A stretch of DNA of 64,000 nucleotides from Cycas panzhihuaensis (GCA_023213395.1 CM041465.1:226431741-226495740), one strand, 5' to 3'; positions 21,154 to 34,248 are shown, numbered from the stretch's first letter. Numbers and translations: made by a program. Notes: a model not told the origin generated them from the sequence alone.

Positions 21154-23730
21154 AAGGGGGTATCCGACTATGGTTGTTTATTGTTGCTTCATTTTATTGG
21201 TCATAATCAAGATTAACAAATAGAATTATTAATGAAGTGTCAAGAGATATATTAGATTGAAATTTTGAGAAACTAACTTTGACTTAATTCCTATTAAGAA
21301 ATTAAATTTCTCTAAAAAGGAAAATGGGATAATATACATGGATTAAATCCAATTATTATTAAATAAAATATTACAATCATGTACCATGTCAACTACTTTG
21401 ATATTGAATTCTATAGTTTTTCTCTCAAATATAATAAGGAGATTAATGATCTAACCCATTGATGGATAGTTAATAGCATCAACTGGTTGGATCATTATTG
21501 GATTTTTGTCTAACTTTAAAATTTAGAGGGCATATATAATATAAATAAGAATTACATTAAGTGATAAGTCATTGTCAATGATATCTCTATAAACTACTAT
21601 TTTATTTATTAGAACCTAAACCATCAGAGGTCCAAGATCAACTAATGAAGAAACATTCACTCAGAGAAATAAAGGATCAATAGATATGATTTTGGAATAG
21701 GGTTCAAAAAAATAAATTCTAAGTGAATGAAGATAACCTCATCTCATAGAGGAGCAATACTTCAACATGTTGTAAAATGATATACTTGAGAAAAGACACT
21801 CTAAGTATTGAATAAGGGAATATAAGGTAGAAGCTCATGAACTAAGCATGAGAGTTGAGTATTTAAGAACGTTAAAGGTATAGTGATTGGAGATAATTAA
21901 TAGTATTTATGTATGTTTAGATTTATTAGAGGAATTAACTTCTTCTTCTTTAGAAGTATGTGATAGAGATTGAAGCACAGACACCTTGGTAAAATCCATA
22001 AAAAGTAGGCTTCTTTCCATAACTTTACTAGGTTCTCTTAGGTTATAAATTTGAATACTATAAGAAGATGAGGAAATGAATGATGTGGTAGGATTTTGGT
22101 GACCTGAAGAAGGAATGAATAATATCCACTCATAAGAATTTAAGGCAGGTGATGAGAATTGAGATCTAATTACTTGAGACAAGTTATGGGAGGATGCATG
22201 TCTTAACTGTGAAGAATTAAGATCACTCTGGAGATTCCAAATTTGAGTTATAAATTGTGCTTTATAACTTAAATGGGTTAAAAATAGGTTTTACATTATT
22301 ATTAAGAAAGGGATTTTTATACATTCCCATTTCTTGATTAGGATTCTAATTTTGGGATTGCTAAGATAAAGCTGCAATAGGATAATTATTGATGGTATGG
22401 TCATTAGAAACACAATTAAAGTACTAAAGTTTCTCATGAGAAGTGTTATTATGATGGTTTATCTTTCCATAATAATTATAATAAAGAGGTTCAAAAGGTC
22501 ATTGGTATTTCCTATTATGTGAGGTAGTAGGAGGATCATTAGGATCTCATTGATTAATATAAGGGGGAAGATTTTGTTGCCCTCTTATTTGATTGTTATA
22601 TGGATGCTATAGAACATATTCTATTAGATAAGTTACATTAATCAAGTGAATAACACAACAAGGTCAAGTATGGATGTAGTGGGAGTAGGTGTATTATTTG
22701 AACAATTTATTGGATAGGTTAATAAGGTAAAGTAAGGGATGGACCCCCTTTGATGATAGAATTTATATTTAGATCATTAAGATGAATGATTTAAAAAGGA
22801 GTTAGGTTTTCAATTGTCATTAATCTTGATTGGATTAACATGCAATTATACTATCAAGTGAGTTATTCAATTTTTGTGTAGGACATAGGGCTTTAGCATA
22901 AAATTTTAAAATGGCCAACTACCATTAAACTATTAAAGAAGACTTATTTGAGAGTCATATTAGGGAGACTATCTATATAACATCTAGTCAACTCATGAAA
23001 GTTTTTGATGTGCTAACTTATAATTTGATATGAGATTTACTTGCATGTTAATAATGTACAAAGACCTCCATTTTTTACTTTTGAGAGAGTAAAGTGATAG
23101 AGAACATTTTTTAATAATTTTTAAATATTATGAATGGAATTTGGAGGGATCTTTATGAACTAATAAATACTAATATCTTCTAATAAAAACCACGACAAAT
23201 AGAATTTGATTAAACTATCAAAATTCATAATTTTTTTTCAAAAAAATATAATGAGTTTTCTTTGTAAGATCATACAATAAGGCCAATGAGGGTATAAATA
23301 AAGAAAAAATATGAAATGAGGGTATAATAAAAGTAATTGATCAATAAATAATAAGTTTAACAATTCATAAAAAAAAATAAAAATAAATGGAGTTATCAAA
23401 ACACTATATAGGTAATGAAGAATGTTGTTTTGTAAAGAAAAATAAACCATATCAAGATCAAGCAAGGAAGAAAATTTGCAAATCAAATTGAAGAGCCTAT
23501 TATAGAGGTTGAAGATTCTACTCCAAAAGTTGAAGAATTTGTTATATGTATTGATCAAGAAGAAGAATCCATACAAAACGTTGATGATTGTATGTAAAAA
23601 TAGATGTATTTATACTTATCATGATAAATATGGATAATGGTGAGAAACATATTTGCATTCTTCTCAGGATCCTTATTGGGTTTTGCATAGAACTTAAATA
23701 AGATAGGGAATATAATTAGCATATATAGAG
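21154..23730. other. Unassigned AT-rich sequence between A and D
   Basis: No intact gene. The minus strand at about 22780-21900 keeps a faint coding trace (separate entry). On the plus strand, 23500-23598 reads an acidic stretch (VEDSTPKVEEF, IDQEEESIQN) ending in a stop, of unknown origin. The rest shows nothing recognisable. Before D inserted it was contiguous with 34254 onward. Confidence 0.5.
21907..22780 (-). pseudogene. Decayed gag-like trace, Asn/Pro-rich with zinc-knuckle-like motif
   Basis: The minus-strand frame over about 22610-22250 has few stops. It reads Asn/Gln/Pro-rich segments (HPYNNQIRGQQNLPPYINQ) and YYNYYGKINHHNNTSHEK, which would be a CCHC knuckle (CxNCGKxNHxxNxC) if Tyr and Ser codons are decayed Cys. 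This resembles the C-terminal gag of LTR elements. An adjoining frame at 21907-22182 (91 residues) has no recognisable domain. Assignment is weak. Confidence 0.3.
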
Positions 23731-24118
23731 TGTTAGATATATTGAATGCTTTACAAGTATTACATGGTTGTAAGCATTACACCTAAGCCTCTTTTAGGGG
23801 TCTACGAGGTCTTTTTTAACTTATGGTTTATGTCTATTATCTTGTAATATCACAAGGTACTATCTTATAAAGTTATACCTATATATACTTTTGTAACAAC
23901 ATATGTAGACAGTTGGATGAGTATGGATGAGAAAAGAGTTGGGATTTTCTTTCTGTAATTCTTTAGTTATTACTTAGATTAATAAAATGGTCTATGCTTA
24001 GACCTAAATCTTTGGTTATCCTTTGTTGATGTACTTGGACTTTATTAGTTATTTACTTTTCATATTGGTTTAAGTTATGTTATTATATTATTCCCCTATT
24101 TTCTTTTCTTTTTTTTTA
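23731..24118 (+). repeat. Element D 5' LTR
   Basis: 388 bp starting TGTTAGATATATTG. Contains TATATATA at about 23880 as the likely promoter. Aligns over its length with the split 3' LTR. Confidence 0.85.
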
Positions 24119-24136
24119 TTTGGTATCAAAACTAGA
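24119..24136 (+). other. Element D primer-binding site
   Basis: TTTGGTATCAAAACTAGA right after the LTR, initiator-Met type with decay (GAG changed to AAA). Confidence 0.75.
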
Positions 24137-24221
24137 GTTTTAGTTCTACAAGAAGATATTTGTTAAGTGGAAGATTTATATGGTAAACTTATGTCTGAAG
24201 ATTATGATAATCATTGTAAGG

Positions 24222-27200
24222 ATGGAGATTAAAATTTTTAATGGCCAAAACTTTGAGCTATGGAAGTTAAAGATAGAAGACATCCTGATTAAGAAGGATT
24301 GGTAGATTACTATGGTAGATACAAAGTTTGTGACTAAGGCTAATGAAGATTACAAGAAGCTTGATAGGAAGGAAATCAGTTCTATAAGATTATGCCTTTC
24401 ATATATTATGTTGTTAAATATTTCCCTATAGTCTATGACAAACTATCTATGGAATAAGTTAAGGTCTTTGTATTAGACAAAGGCCCTAGTTAATAAGTTA
24501 TTTTTTTTTTAAATATTGTATTTACTAGAGATGAATGATAGAAATATAGTTATAGATCATTCCACTATTTTTAACACCATAGACCAACTTGTTTCAATTG
24601 GGGTAATGATGCTTGAAAAAGAAAAGTGCATTACCCTATTTTATTCACTTTTTGATTTTTAGGATAACCTTGTAATGATGATAAGTAGTATATCTACTAC
24701 CGCCCTGAAGCTTGGTAAAGTTATTTTTGCTCTATTGTTAAAAGAGATAAGGTAAAAATCTTATGAAGATCATACAAAAGAGGCATTGGTAGTGACATGT
24801 CATACATTAGATTATGACCAATAAAGGCCTATGCATAAATAGTTAAATTCTATAGAAAAATCTAAATCTCTAAGTAGAGGTCTGCTAGTATGCTAAAGAT
24901 GTAAGAAGATTAGTCATTTTAAGAGCCAGTATAAAGCCAAGGTTGACAAGGTAAAATCACGTAAAGCTACTTCTTCCATAGTAACAAAGACCTCTAATGA
25001 ATCTAATAATGATGTTTATTTGGCTACCTTAGGTAAGATGTCAATAATTGAGCCTTATATAATTGAATTTTATGCCTTGCTTCATATAACTCCCTATAAG
25101 GAGTGGTTTTAAAAGTATGAAAGTATTAATAGAGGCAAAGTATTCCTTAAGGATTATTACCCATATAAAATTATAGGTCATGGAAGGGTAAAGGTTTTAT
25201 CCTTCATCTAGTCATATTCCTAGTTTAACTATGAGTCTATTATTTATCAGTTAATTAGGTGATGTGGGAATTGAAGTAATTTTTAATAAAGATAGTTACA
25301 GAATAGTTTAATGAACATTGGTGTTAATAAGAGAGGTTTGATTTAAAATGTTTTATAAGCTTAATATAAGTACAATATATACTAGTAATTATAGTATGAC
25401 TATTGTAGAATGTAGTAGTAATATAGGTAGGACCCAAGTGTTGCTAACTAGTAAAATTATGTTATGATATTAGAAATTAGGCTAAGTTAGAGAAAAAGGC
25501 CTCTATGATTTATTCTTTAAAGGTATACATGAAGATATCTCTAGACTTAATACCTCTTTTGATTTTATTTTTGTGACATTATGTTTATAGTACAAAAAAT
25601 CATGCATGTTTTTCTTTTAACTTAAAGAGAGTAAAAGGGATTCTAAAATTGGTGCACAATAATGTTCTTAGACCCATTGATATACCCTCATTAGGTGGGT
25701 CTAAGTATTTTATCTCATTCTTAGATGATTTCTCAAGAAAGACATGGTTATACATTTTCAGGTAAAAATTTAATATTCTTCGTAAATTCAAGGAATTCAA
25801 GGCCTTGATAAAATAATAGAGTGATAGGGGGATCAAGGTACTAAGAACTAATAATGGAGGTGAGTTTTACTTAAGTGAGTTTAAGTAGTTCTATAAGAAT
25901 ATAGAATAGTAAGGAAGAAGATAACTCCTTATATGTTATAATAAAATGGAGTTACTAAAAGGATCAATAGGACATTATTAGAGAGATCAATGGGTATGCT
26001 TAATGTTGTTGGTTTAGAGAAGAAATTCTAGGCTAAGAATGTGATAACTATAAGCTACCTAATAAACAAATCATCAACAACTACTTTGGTGAACAAAATA
26101 CCTAAAAAAGTATGGTATGGTAAGAACTTATTTCTTGATCACCTTAAGTTATTTCATTGTAAAACTTTTATATATGCCCATACTCTATAAAGGATAAAAT
26201 TTGATTTTAAGTCATAAAAGTATATTTTCATTGGATACAATGATGGTATAAAGGGATGCAAGATTTATAATCTTAAAATATAGAAAGTTATATATAACCA
26301 TGATGTTATCTTTAGAGAGAAGTTCAAGTCTCTAAAGAAGGAAGAAGAACTAAATGAGGAAGACTCTAAGAAAATGTGGTTTGAGATAGGAGATAAAGAT
26401 TCTACATCAAAACATGAATTGGTTGAAGAGAATGAACCAACTGAGGATGTGGTCCAATCTTAAGAGACTCTTATCATAAGGAGATCAACTCATGTGAAAA
26501 GATGGTCTAATAGGTATATTCCTAAATACTTTTGTTATACCTAATTTATTTTAGCTGCTACACATGATGATCTATGTATTGTTCAAGAGGCTTTGGAATT
26601 GAAAGAGAGTCAAATCTAGAAGAAGGTTATAAAAGAAGAAATGATGGACTTAAATAAAAATGAAATGTAGGATTTGGTGAATCTACCTAATGGAAAAAAA
26701 AACCATGTTAATAACAAATGAATCTTCAAAAAGAAGTTTTGGACAAATGGTATTATGGAAAAGTATACGGCTCATTTGGTAATAAAAAGTTATTTGTAAG
26801 TAAAGGGAATAAATTTTAGTGAGATATTTTCTCTTGTTGCAAAGATGGATTCAATTAGATTTTTATTAGTTGTAGTAGTTATTTATAACCTTGAGGTGGA
26901 TTAAATAGATGTGAAGATAACTTTTCTTCATGATGACCTTGAGGAAGAAATTTATAAATTATAGCCTAAAGCTTTTGAGGTTGTAGGTAAGTAAAATTTA
27001 GTATTTAAGTTTAAGAAGTCATTATATGGCTTGAAATAATCACTAAGGATATGTTACCAAATATTTAATTCACTTATATTGGGAGATGGCTTTATGCAAA
27101 GAAAAGTTGATTGTTGTATCTATTTTAAAAAGGTTGGTGATTACTTTGTTATCTTGCTTTATATCTTTATAATATATTATTAATAGGTAATAGTAAAAGA

Positions 27201-28150
27201 ATGGAACAACTTTTAAAAGCCTAACTAGTATCTCATTTTAAGATTAAATACCTTGATATTATATATTTTAGTTTGGGTATTAAAATTAGGATAGATAGAA
27301 CACATAAGAAGATTTGGCTTAACTAAAGGTAATACATTGGGAAGATATTACAGTGGTTCAAAATGTAAGATTGTAGATTAATCGATGTTCTTTTCCATAT
27401 TGGTTTTAAATTATCAACTGATTAATACCTAAAGACTCACCAAGATGTCAAGGACATGTCCTTTTTCCCCAATGCAAGTGTAGTTAGAAGTTTTGATATA
27501 TGTGATGGTTTGTACTTAATTAGGAATTACCCATGTAATGGGAGTTATTAGCAGATACATGTCAAATCTAAGTAGTAGATGTTGGATTACTATAAAAAAG
27601 ATTTTCAAGTATTTGTAAGGCATATCAGACTACAACTACCTAGGAGTTCCTACGGGAAGTAGAATAGTGGATTTGAAAGGATTTATTAATGTTGATTATG
27701 TAGGAGACCTTGATAGTAAAAGAACAACAAGTGTGTATGTATTTACACTCTATGGTGGCACAATCATCTGGATAAGTAAGAGACAACAAATTATTATACT
27801 TTCAAGCACATAAGTAGAATATATGACAACTACTCATACATATAAGGAAGCTACTTAGTTATAAAAAAAAGTATGCACAAATGTTGGCTTTAAGTAAGAA
27901 GTTGTAAGGATAGATTGTAATAGTCAAAGTACAATATGTTTAGTGAAGAACCCTACTTTTCATGCTTAGTCAAAATATATTAATGTGTAGTTCTATTTTA
28001 TGAGAGAAATGGTTGATTTCCATAATATAGATTTGTGGAAGGTTACTATATAAGAGAATGTTTCAAACTCATTTACCAAACCTATTAATATAGAAATGTT
28101 TAGTTAATGCATAAAAGTAATGAATGTTTATAATTTTAGTATTTAGTAGT
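24222..28150 (+). pseudogene. Element D gag-pol remnant (copia)
   Basis: Gag starts near 24222 (MEIKIFNGQNFELWKLKIED) and continues with KKLDRKEISSIRLCLSY. A zinc knuckle near 24890-24945 reads CKKISHFKSQY with one Cys decayed. The protease is near 25055-25200: IIEFYALLHITPYKEWF against the family WIxDSGAxxHxT pattern, so the catalytic DSG is gone, followed by KIIGHGRVKV. Integrase at about 25590-26330 shows PSLGGSKYFISFLDDFSRKTWLY, then LRTNNGGEF and FIGYNDGIKGCKIYN. RT at about 26560-27190 shows FSEIFSLVAKMDSIRFLL, IDVKITFLHDDLEEEIY and KKSLYGLK; the YVDD site reads YIFIIYY. RNase H at about 27380-28130 shows VDYVGDLDSKRTTSVYVF, then IIWISKRQQIIILSST. Dozens of stops, many TAG at Trp or Gln positions. 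Not functional. Confidence 0.88.
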
Positions 28151-28193
28151 TATATATATAGATTTCTTGTAAAGTATTCAATAAGTGGGATAT

Positions 28194-28269
28194 TATTAGA
28201 TATATTAAATACTTTACAAATGTTACATAGGTATAGGCATTACACCCGAGCCCCTGTTTGGGGCTATAA
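28194..28269 (+). repeat. Element D 3' LTR, first part
   Basis: Starts TATTAGATATATT (the 5' LTR has TGTTAGATATATT) after a purine-rich AAGTGGGA, and matches the first 75 bp of the D 5' LTR up to the C insertion. Confidence 0.8.
28265..28269. repeat. Target-site duplication of element C
   Basis: TATAA here and TCTAA at 33949-33953 flank C. One mismatch, as expected for an old insertion. Confidence 0.65.
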
Positions 28270-28552
28270 TATTAGATAATATTTATTTGGATTATTAATT
28301 TATGTGTGTCGACATTGAGATTGATGGCGATGACATTAGCCAATAATAGCTCAATGGAGAATATTTTTTAAAATGGTGTTTGTAAACACTAAAAGATGGT
28401 AGACCTTGGGCTCTCGCACAACTCCCATCTATATATACTGGGTCGTAAGGCCCCCAAGTATTCTTTAACATCATTTTCATAATATTAGAAATTTGTTATC
28501 ATGATGCCCTTTACATAATTTTTTACTCTCTTTGACTCTTAATCTCCTCTTA
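28270..28552 (+). repeat. Element C 5' LTR
   Basis: 283 bp starting TATTAGATAATATTTATTTG, with a TATATATA promoter motif at 28430-28437. Same length as the 3' LTR. The ancestral TG start has decayed to TA in both copies. Confidence 0.85.
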
Positions 28553-28570
28553 TTTGGTATCAGAGCCATA
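28553..28570 (+). other. Element C primer-binding site
   Basis: TTTGGTATCAGAGCCATA, a good match to the initiator-Met site. Confidence 0.85.
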
Positions 28571-30620
28571 CGAGGCATATTATGAATAAATATTGGCATA
28601 TTTCTTAATTAAAGAGCATTACAAAGCTTACAGAGTGTGATAAATATTTTTTATTGTTTGGTATCATTTGGTATATATTTTGTTTATTTTTTTACTCATT
28701 CTTTTGTAGTTCTTGGTGCCTACAGTCATTTTGATGTGAGTGCAGACCATCTTTGGCATGTATTCAGCCCATTTGCAACCCTATGTGCTTATAATTTCAT
28801 TTTTTGAACAACAACAGAGGAAGTGACCCTATTTTCATATTGTTTCAACCCTAGATTAAGATAAAATCGCTTGATGGAGCTACATCTTCCTCTCTGGGGG
28901 TTTGTTGGCCTTATTCTTAGTCTATAGTGGTCCATTCAAAGGAGATTTTTGCTAATCCAAACTTATTTCTAACTAGTTCTACTCACTAAGCCTCCATATA
29001 GTTTGTAGTCTATTTTTACTTATTCTAGTCTTATTTCACATCAAACCACTTTAAATTCACTGTTTATAAGCCTTGTGTCCCCTCTTAAGTAATCTCTGAT
29101 CAAAATACTAAGGATCCTTACATTTTTACACTTTATTCATCCTTACGGGCTGCACATTATTATACAAAGTCTACGTGACTTCACAACTTAATTTTTTTTT
29201 ATTTTTTATTTTAACTTTAATTTTATAATGTTTGATGATATGAAATTAAATTTGATATTTATTATGATTTCTAGCCTTTAGCCTCTTAGATTTGGTCATA
29301 TTTTTCATCATATGACCATAATCCTCATAAAAAGGGCAAAACTCAAATAACTATATGTTATTTTGTATTGTTTTTATAAAATCAAAAGGTTTAGATCATA
29401 TTTGATAATTTTTTAGGGATATTAACCTCTTAGCTATATTAGCAAGTGGTTCTATATAGTCAACAGACAACCAAGGGCTACTTTTGAAGGGGCATAAGCC
29501 CCATCCTTCTTAAGTTTTTAACCATAAGAAGGTTTTCTTATTATTTTTACAATAAGTTTTCAACCAAGCATCAATTTTTTAAACCATTTAAACCATTAAA
29601 AAGTTGACTCAAAGAACTATAGACTAGAGCTATTTTGAGATTGATTTGGATCTATTTTATATGAGTTATAGGCTACTAAATTTATCCTATTTATTTAACC
29701 AATATTTAAGTATTTTCTTATTATTTTAAGGCTAAATTTTAATTTTCTTTATGGTTTATTAATGTTATAATATAGTATTGACTGCTATTAGCAATTCTAA
29801 TCTATTATTTAGATTTATAAGTGTTTTCGGTTGATCTTTTATAGGAGTACTCTTTAAGGTTGAAGCAATTCTTCTTGGATCAAGTTTTTTTGAACAAGAG
29901 TTCTATAAACCTTCCTTTTACTTTAGTTCCTTTCATTTATTTTTATTTATTTTCAATTTTTCATCTTTTATTCATTAAAAAAACATTGTTTATAAAAAAG
30001 ATCACCATAATTATCATTAATTTGAAATGTTAATAAAAATCATTCCTTAATTAACCACATCTATACCAGCCTTATAAGGAGAATAGTTAGGACCCCTGAA
30101 GTTACCACCTTGCATATGCCCTTGGTCTACTCTAATTTACTAAGGAAATGAGTGGTTATAATGTGTAATAAGCATTAGGCTAAGGTAGAAAACTATCTTT
30201 TAGAGATTAGAGACCAAGCTAAACCTTGAGGGGATGAGTGCCTTGGTTATTTAAGTTCTCACTACTAGATCTATCACTAGGTATAAGTCTGATACAAGTA
30301 GATCTATAAATTAGATGGGGTCTTACACCTTCTTAGTAGCCTATGTATTGAGATATATAAAGCCTTGAGCTCATGTATTGGTATATAGGGTTCCTAGTTT
30401 ACCACTTGTGGGCAGGTGCCACTAGATAGGATATCAACTAAGAGCTTTCCTTGGAGACCCTAAGACTTAGAATTCTAGATTATAAACATCTTAGGTAGAT
30501 AGGACATAAGAATACTTATACTTTTGAGTTATATTTTTAAGATAATACTATTTTCAAAATAGTAATAAATCTTAAAAATATAGTTGTACTTAAATTTAAT
30601 AGTTCTAATTTCCTTAATTA
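28571..30620 (+). other. Element C leader
   Basis: About 2 kb, AT-rich, with no sustained frame. Like A and B, this lineage has a long leader before gag. Confidence 0.6.
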
Positions 30621-30629
30621 GAGTAGGAA

Positions 30630-33600
30630 AATGAGGTCCATCTTCATTATAAAATACATGTGGAAGCTTATCAATAAGGGATATGATGACATTGACAATA
30701 CTGCCATTAAGGATAAAGAATAAACTTATAAGAAGAATATTAAAAAAGATAATGAGGCATTGGATATTATATTTTGTACTCTAGAGGATTATATTTTTCC
30801 TTAAGTAAGTGAAGCTACCACATTCAAAGAAGCTTGGGATACCCTTAAGTTTATTTATGAAGGAGTGACATCCACTAAACTATAAACTCTTAGAAGTAAA
30901 TTTAAAAAATCTAAGGATATCACCTAGAGAAGGAATAAATGAATTCATCACCAAGGTACAAGACTTATTAAATTGAATAAGATCCTTAAGAGAAGTACCA
31001 AGTAAATAAAGAGTTATATAAAGAATTTTAAGATGTGTTGGAGAGATTAAGAGATTTGAAATAATAGCCACTAGCATTAAGGTTTTTAAAGACCTTAGTA
31101 CATTTTGAATTAATTAACTAACTACCATACTCTTAGAAGTTGAAGAAAAGAAAGGGGGTAATAAGTTGCTTGAGTATGTCTTTGCCACAAAGGTAAGGAT
31201 AAGATAAAATCATCACGGACAAAGTTCTAGAGGAAGGGACCAATCCCCTAAAGGAAGAGGAGGATTTCAAGGATAAAATCCAAGACATTAAGGATAAAAT
31301 AACATCCAAAGTCAAGGAAGTTATCAAGAATTAAAATAAAGATATCAAGGACCAAACCAAAGGTATCAATGACCAAGTAACTTCCAAAGCCAAGGTAGAT
31401 TTCAAGTATAAAACTAATGTTACCAAAGATATAACAACTTCTGAGGTCAAGGAAGTTATTAAGGATCAAACTAGTATTATCAAGGATTAAACTAGCACTC
31501 TCAAGATCAAGATCAAATGAACTTCTAAGGCCAAAGTCAAGGCCAATTCTTTGAAATAGGTATAATAACTTCTAGAGGAATAGGAACCTCTAGAAGTAGA
31601 AGACATATCCAAAGAGGAAGAGGAACTATCCAATGTTCCTTTTATCACAAAATAAGACATTTGGAAGAAAACTACTTTACCAAGAATACTAGTATTCAAA
31701 GGGGGACATCTAATATGGTAATTAAGGAGAGAGATAATAATAGACTCTTTCTTTCAAGTTTTGTTATTAGTGAGGAAGAAGACAATTGGTACATAGACTC
31801 AAGGTATTCAATCCACATGACCCGAAAAGAAGAAATCTTTAAAGAACTTAATAGGTCTACAAAAGGAAAGATTATGTTTAGAGATAATATTACCTATGAA
31901 TGTATTAGAAAAAGTAATATATCCATAACCATAAATAAGGAGAAACAAGGTACATTGATGATGCATTACGTATACCAACTCTAAAGAAGGACCTACTCTT
32001 AGTGGGTCAGATAATAGAGTAAGACTACAAGGCTATCTTTGATAATTACAAGTGTATAATCAAAGATAAGTGAATGAATAAAGTAATTGTAGCAAAAGGA
32101 CAAATGACTAACAATGGATTATTCAAGCTAGCCATTCCTCCATTAGACACCTATGCCTTGAAAGCCTCCACCAAACTATAATAGCTTGGCATTAATGAAA
32201 AAGATGGAAATGGTTGATGGATTACCTACCATAGAAGCAAACAAAGAAATTTATGTAGGATGCCTACTTGGGAAACAACACATAGAAAGTTTTCCATATA
32301 ACAACTATAGAGTCCAAGGACCTCTTAAATTGATCTATATAGATCTATATGGACCCATGGATGTACCATCACTAGGAGGCATAAAATACTTCATGACCTT
32401 CATTAATGATTTCACCAGAAAGACTTGGGTATATTTCCTCAAATTTAAATCAAACGCTTTTTAGTATCTTGTTGACTTCAAAACCTTTGTTAAAAAATAA
32501 CGTGGCCATAGAATTCTCACTCTTAGGTTAGATAATAGGGGAGAATTCATTTTAAATAAATTTAAAGCATATTGCATCTACCAAGTTATAAGAAGGAAAA
32601 TCATCAATCCCTATACTCCACAACAAAATAAAGTAGCAAAAAAAAAATCAAACTATTGTTGAAATGGCATGATACATGCTTAAAGATAATAAACTTGGAC
32701 ATGAACTTTGGGAAGAAGTAATGCATACAATAGTATATTTATTAAATAGGTATACCACCAAGGCTCTTAGGTGGGTCACATTAGAGAAATCTTGGACATG
32801 TCATAAGCTAATCATACATCACTTGAAGAATTTTAAGTTCTTAGCATTTACCTATGTACTAGAATAAAAGAGAATAAAGTTAGATGACAAAAGCACCAAA
32901 TGCATCTTTATAAGATACTGTGATATCTCTAAATCCTATAAACTATTTGTTTTAAAAGAAAAGAAGATAATTATGAATAGGGATGTCATCTTCAAGGAAG
33001 ATGAATGCTATCAAGTAGAAATTAAAAAAGATAAGGGAAATAATATCATTGTGGAAATAAGTTCAAGGCCTGAATCTATAAACATACCAAGTCTTAATAA
33101 AGTAAGCCTAAATGAAGCGGGACACTTCACATTCAATCAAAGGGTCCCAAAGTAGATTCAAAGAGGGTATAAACCTTTTAATATTGTAGACAATAATTTT
33201 GAAAGAAGGTCCACATGCTCTCATAGAGCTAATTTTTCCTTGATGAGTTAAGTCATGGAATCAAATAAGCCTTATACTTTTGAGGAGGCTAATACAAAAG
33301 ATAAATGAAAAGATATAATAAAATTAGAATACAAAGTAGTAGTAGTAGGAGCCTCTAAAATAGTTTGGATAAAAATACTGCTTTGAGAATTATAGGTAAA
33401 ATAGGATAGTCCCACATAAATATTGTGTAATAACTAAAGTACTATACAAATTACTTGAAACTAGTATTCCATGACAGAATAAAGTATATTAAAATTCAAC
33501 ATCATTTTATTAGAGAATTGGTTCAAGCTAATGAGATTAAGTTAATCTATTATGGCACAAAAGAATAGGTGGCAGATATCTTTACTAAAGCTCTTGGAAA

Positions 33601-33640
33601 GTTTAAGTTCCACAAATTCATAGACAAACTCAAAGTATTC
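30630..33640 (+). pseudogene. Element C gag-pol remnant with RT deleted
   Basis: Gag at about 30630-31130 shows KDNEALDIIFCTLEDYIFP and FKEAWDTLKFIYEGV. A repetitive tail at about 31200-31560 codes QGR/YQGQ-like repeats. A zinc-knuckle remnant lies near 31640 (CSFYHKIRHLEENYF). The protease near 31785 reads WYIDSRYSIHMT, keeping DS but not DSG. GAG_pre-integrase at about 31985-32290 ends CLLGKQH. Integrase at about 32300-32870 shows DLYGPMDVPSLGGIKYFMTF, DFTRKTWVYFL, RLDNRGEF and NPYTPQQN. The linker at 32970-33240 includes NRDVIFKEDE. RT is represented only by KPYTFEEA near 33270, after which sequence jumps to RNase H at about 33325 (VVVGASKIVWI, HHFIRELVQANEIKLIYYGT, VADIFTKALGKFKFHKF). Numerous stops. 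Confidence 0.87.
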
Positions 33641-33654
33641 CTAAATGAATATTA

Positions 33655-33665
33655 TGGGGGAGAAT
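33655..33665 (+). other. Element C polypurine tract
   Basis: TGGGGGAGAAT immediately before the 3' LTR. Confidence 0.8.
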
Positions 33666-33948
33666 TATTAGATAATGTTCATTTGGATTATTAATATATG
33701 TGTGTTGGCATTGGGGTTGATGGAGCCGACATTAGCCAATAATAACTAAATGGAGATTTTCTTTTTAAATGGTGTTTTTAAACACTAAAAGATAGTAGAC
33801 ATTGGACTTTCACCTAATTATCATCAATATATACCAGGCTGTAAGGCCCTTAAGTGTTCTTTAATACCGTCTTCATAATATTAGAAATTTATTATCATGA
33901 TGCTCTTTACATAATATTTTACTTCCTCTAACTCTTGCTCTCCTTTCA
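33666..33948 (+). repeat. Element C 3' LTR
   Basis: 283 bp, starting TATTAGATAATGTTC and ending CTCCTTTCA. Diverged from the 5' LTR mainly by transitions. Confidence 0.87.
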
Positions 33949-34248
33949 TCTAAGAGGTCCATTTTAGTCCATGATTTATTCCCATTTTATTGTAATATTA
34001 TAAGGTAGTATCTTGTAAAATTATACCTATATATACTTTTATAATAACATTTGTAGATAATTAGATGAGTGTAGGTGACAAGATAGCTTAGAATTCTTTA
34101 GTTATTACTCAGATTAATAAAATGGTCTATGCTTAAACCTAAATCTCTAGTTGTCCTTTATTAATATGCTTGGATTTCATTAGTTATTTACTTTTCATAT
34201 TGGTTTAAGCTATGTTATTACATTGTTCCCCTATGTTATTTCTCTGCA
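33949..34248 (+). repeat. Element D 3' LTR, second part
   Basis: Resumes the D LTR after C. Aligns with about 23800-24118, including TATATATAC and TAATAAAATGGTCTATGCTTA. Ends TCTCTGCA. Confidence 0.82.

Larger units (their letters stand above)
28270..33948 (+). mobile_element. Element C: Ty1/copia retrotransposon lacking RT, nested in D
   Basis: Two 283-bp LTRs (28270-28552 and 33666-33948) flank a primer site, a 2-kb leader, gag, protease, integrase and an RNase H tail. Most of RT is deleted. It is inserted in D's 3' LTR. Its gag tail and integrase resemble those of element A. Confidence 0.88.
23731..34248 (+). mobile_element. Element D: old Ty1/copia retrotransposon, 3' LTR split by C
   Basis: The 5' LTR at 23731-24118 matches the 3' LTR made of 28194-28269 plus 33949-34248, which is interrupted by element C. 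Flanking bases TAGAG (23726-23730) and TGGAG (34249-34253) are a probable decayed TSD. It contains a primer site, a short leader of about 100 bp and a full copia gag-pol order with many stops. Confidence 0.88.

Noticed and set aside
23238-23576. 112-residue minus-strand frame (Phe/Leu/Tyr-rich)
   Set aside because: It is complementary to an A-rich plus strand that itself carries an acidic frame. Composition artefact.
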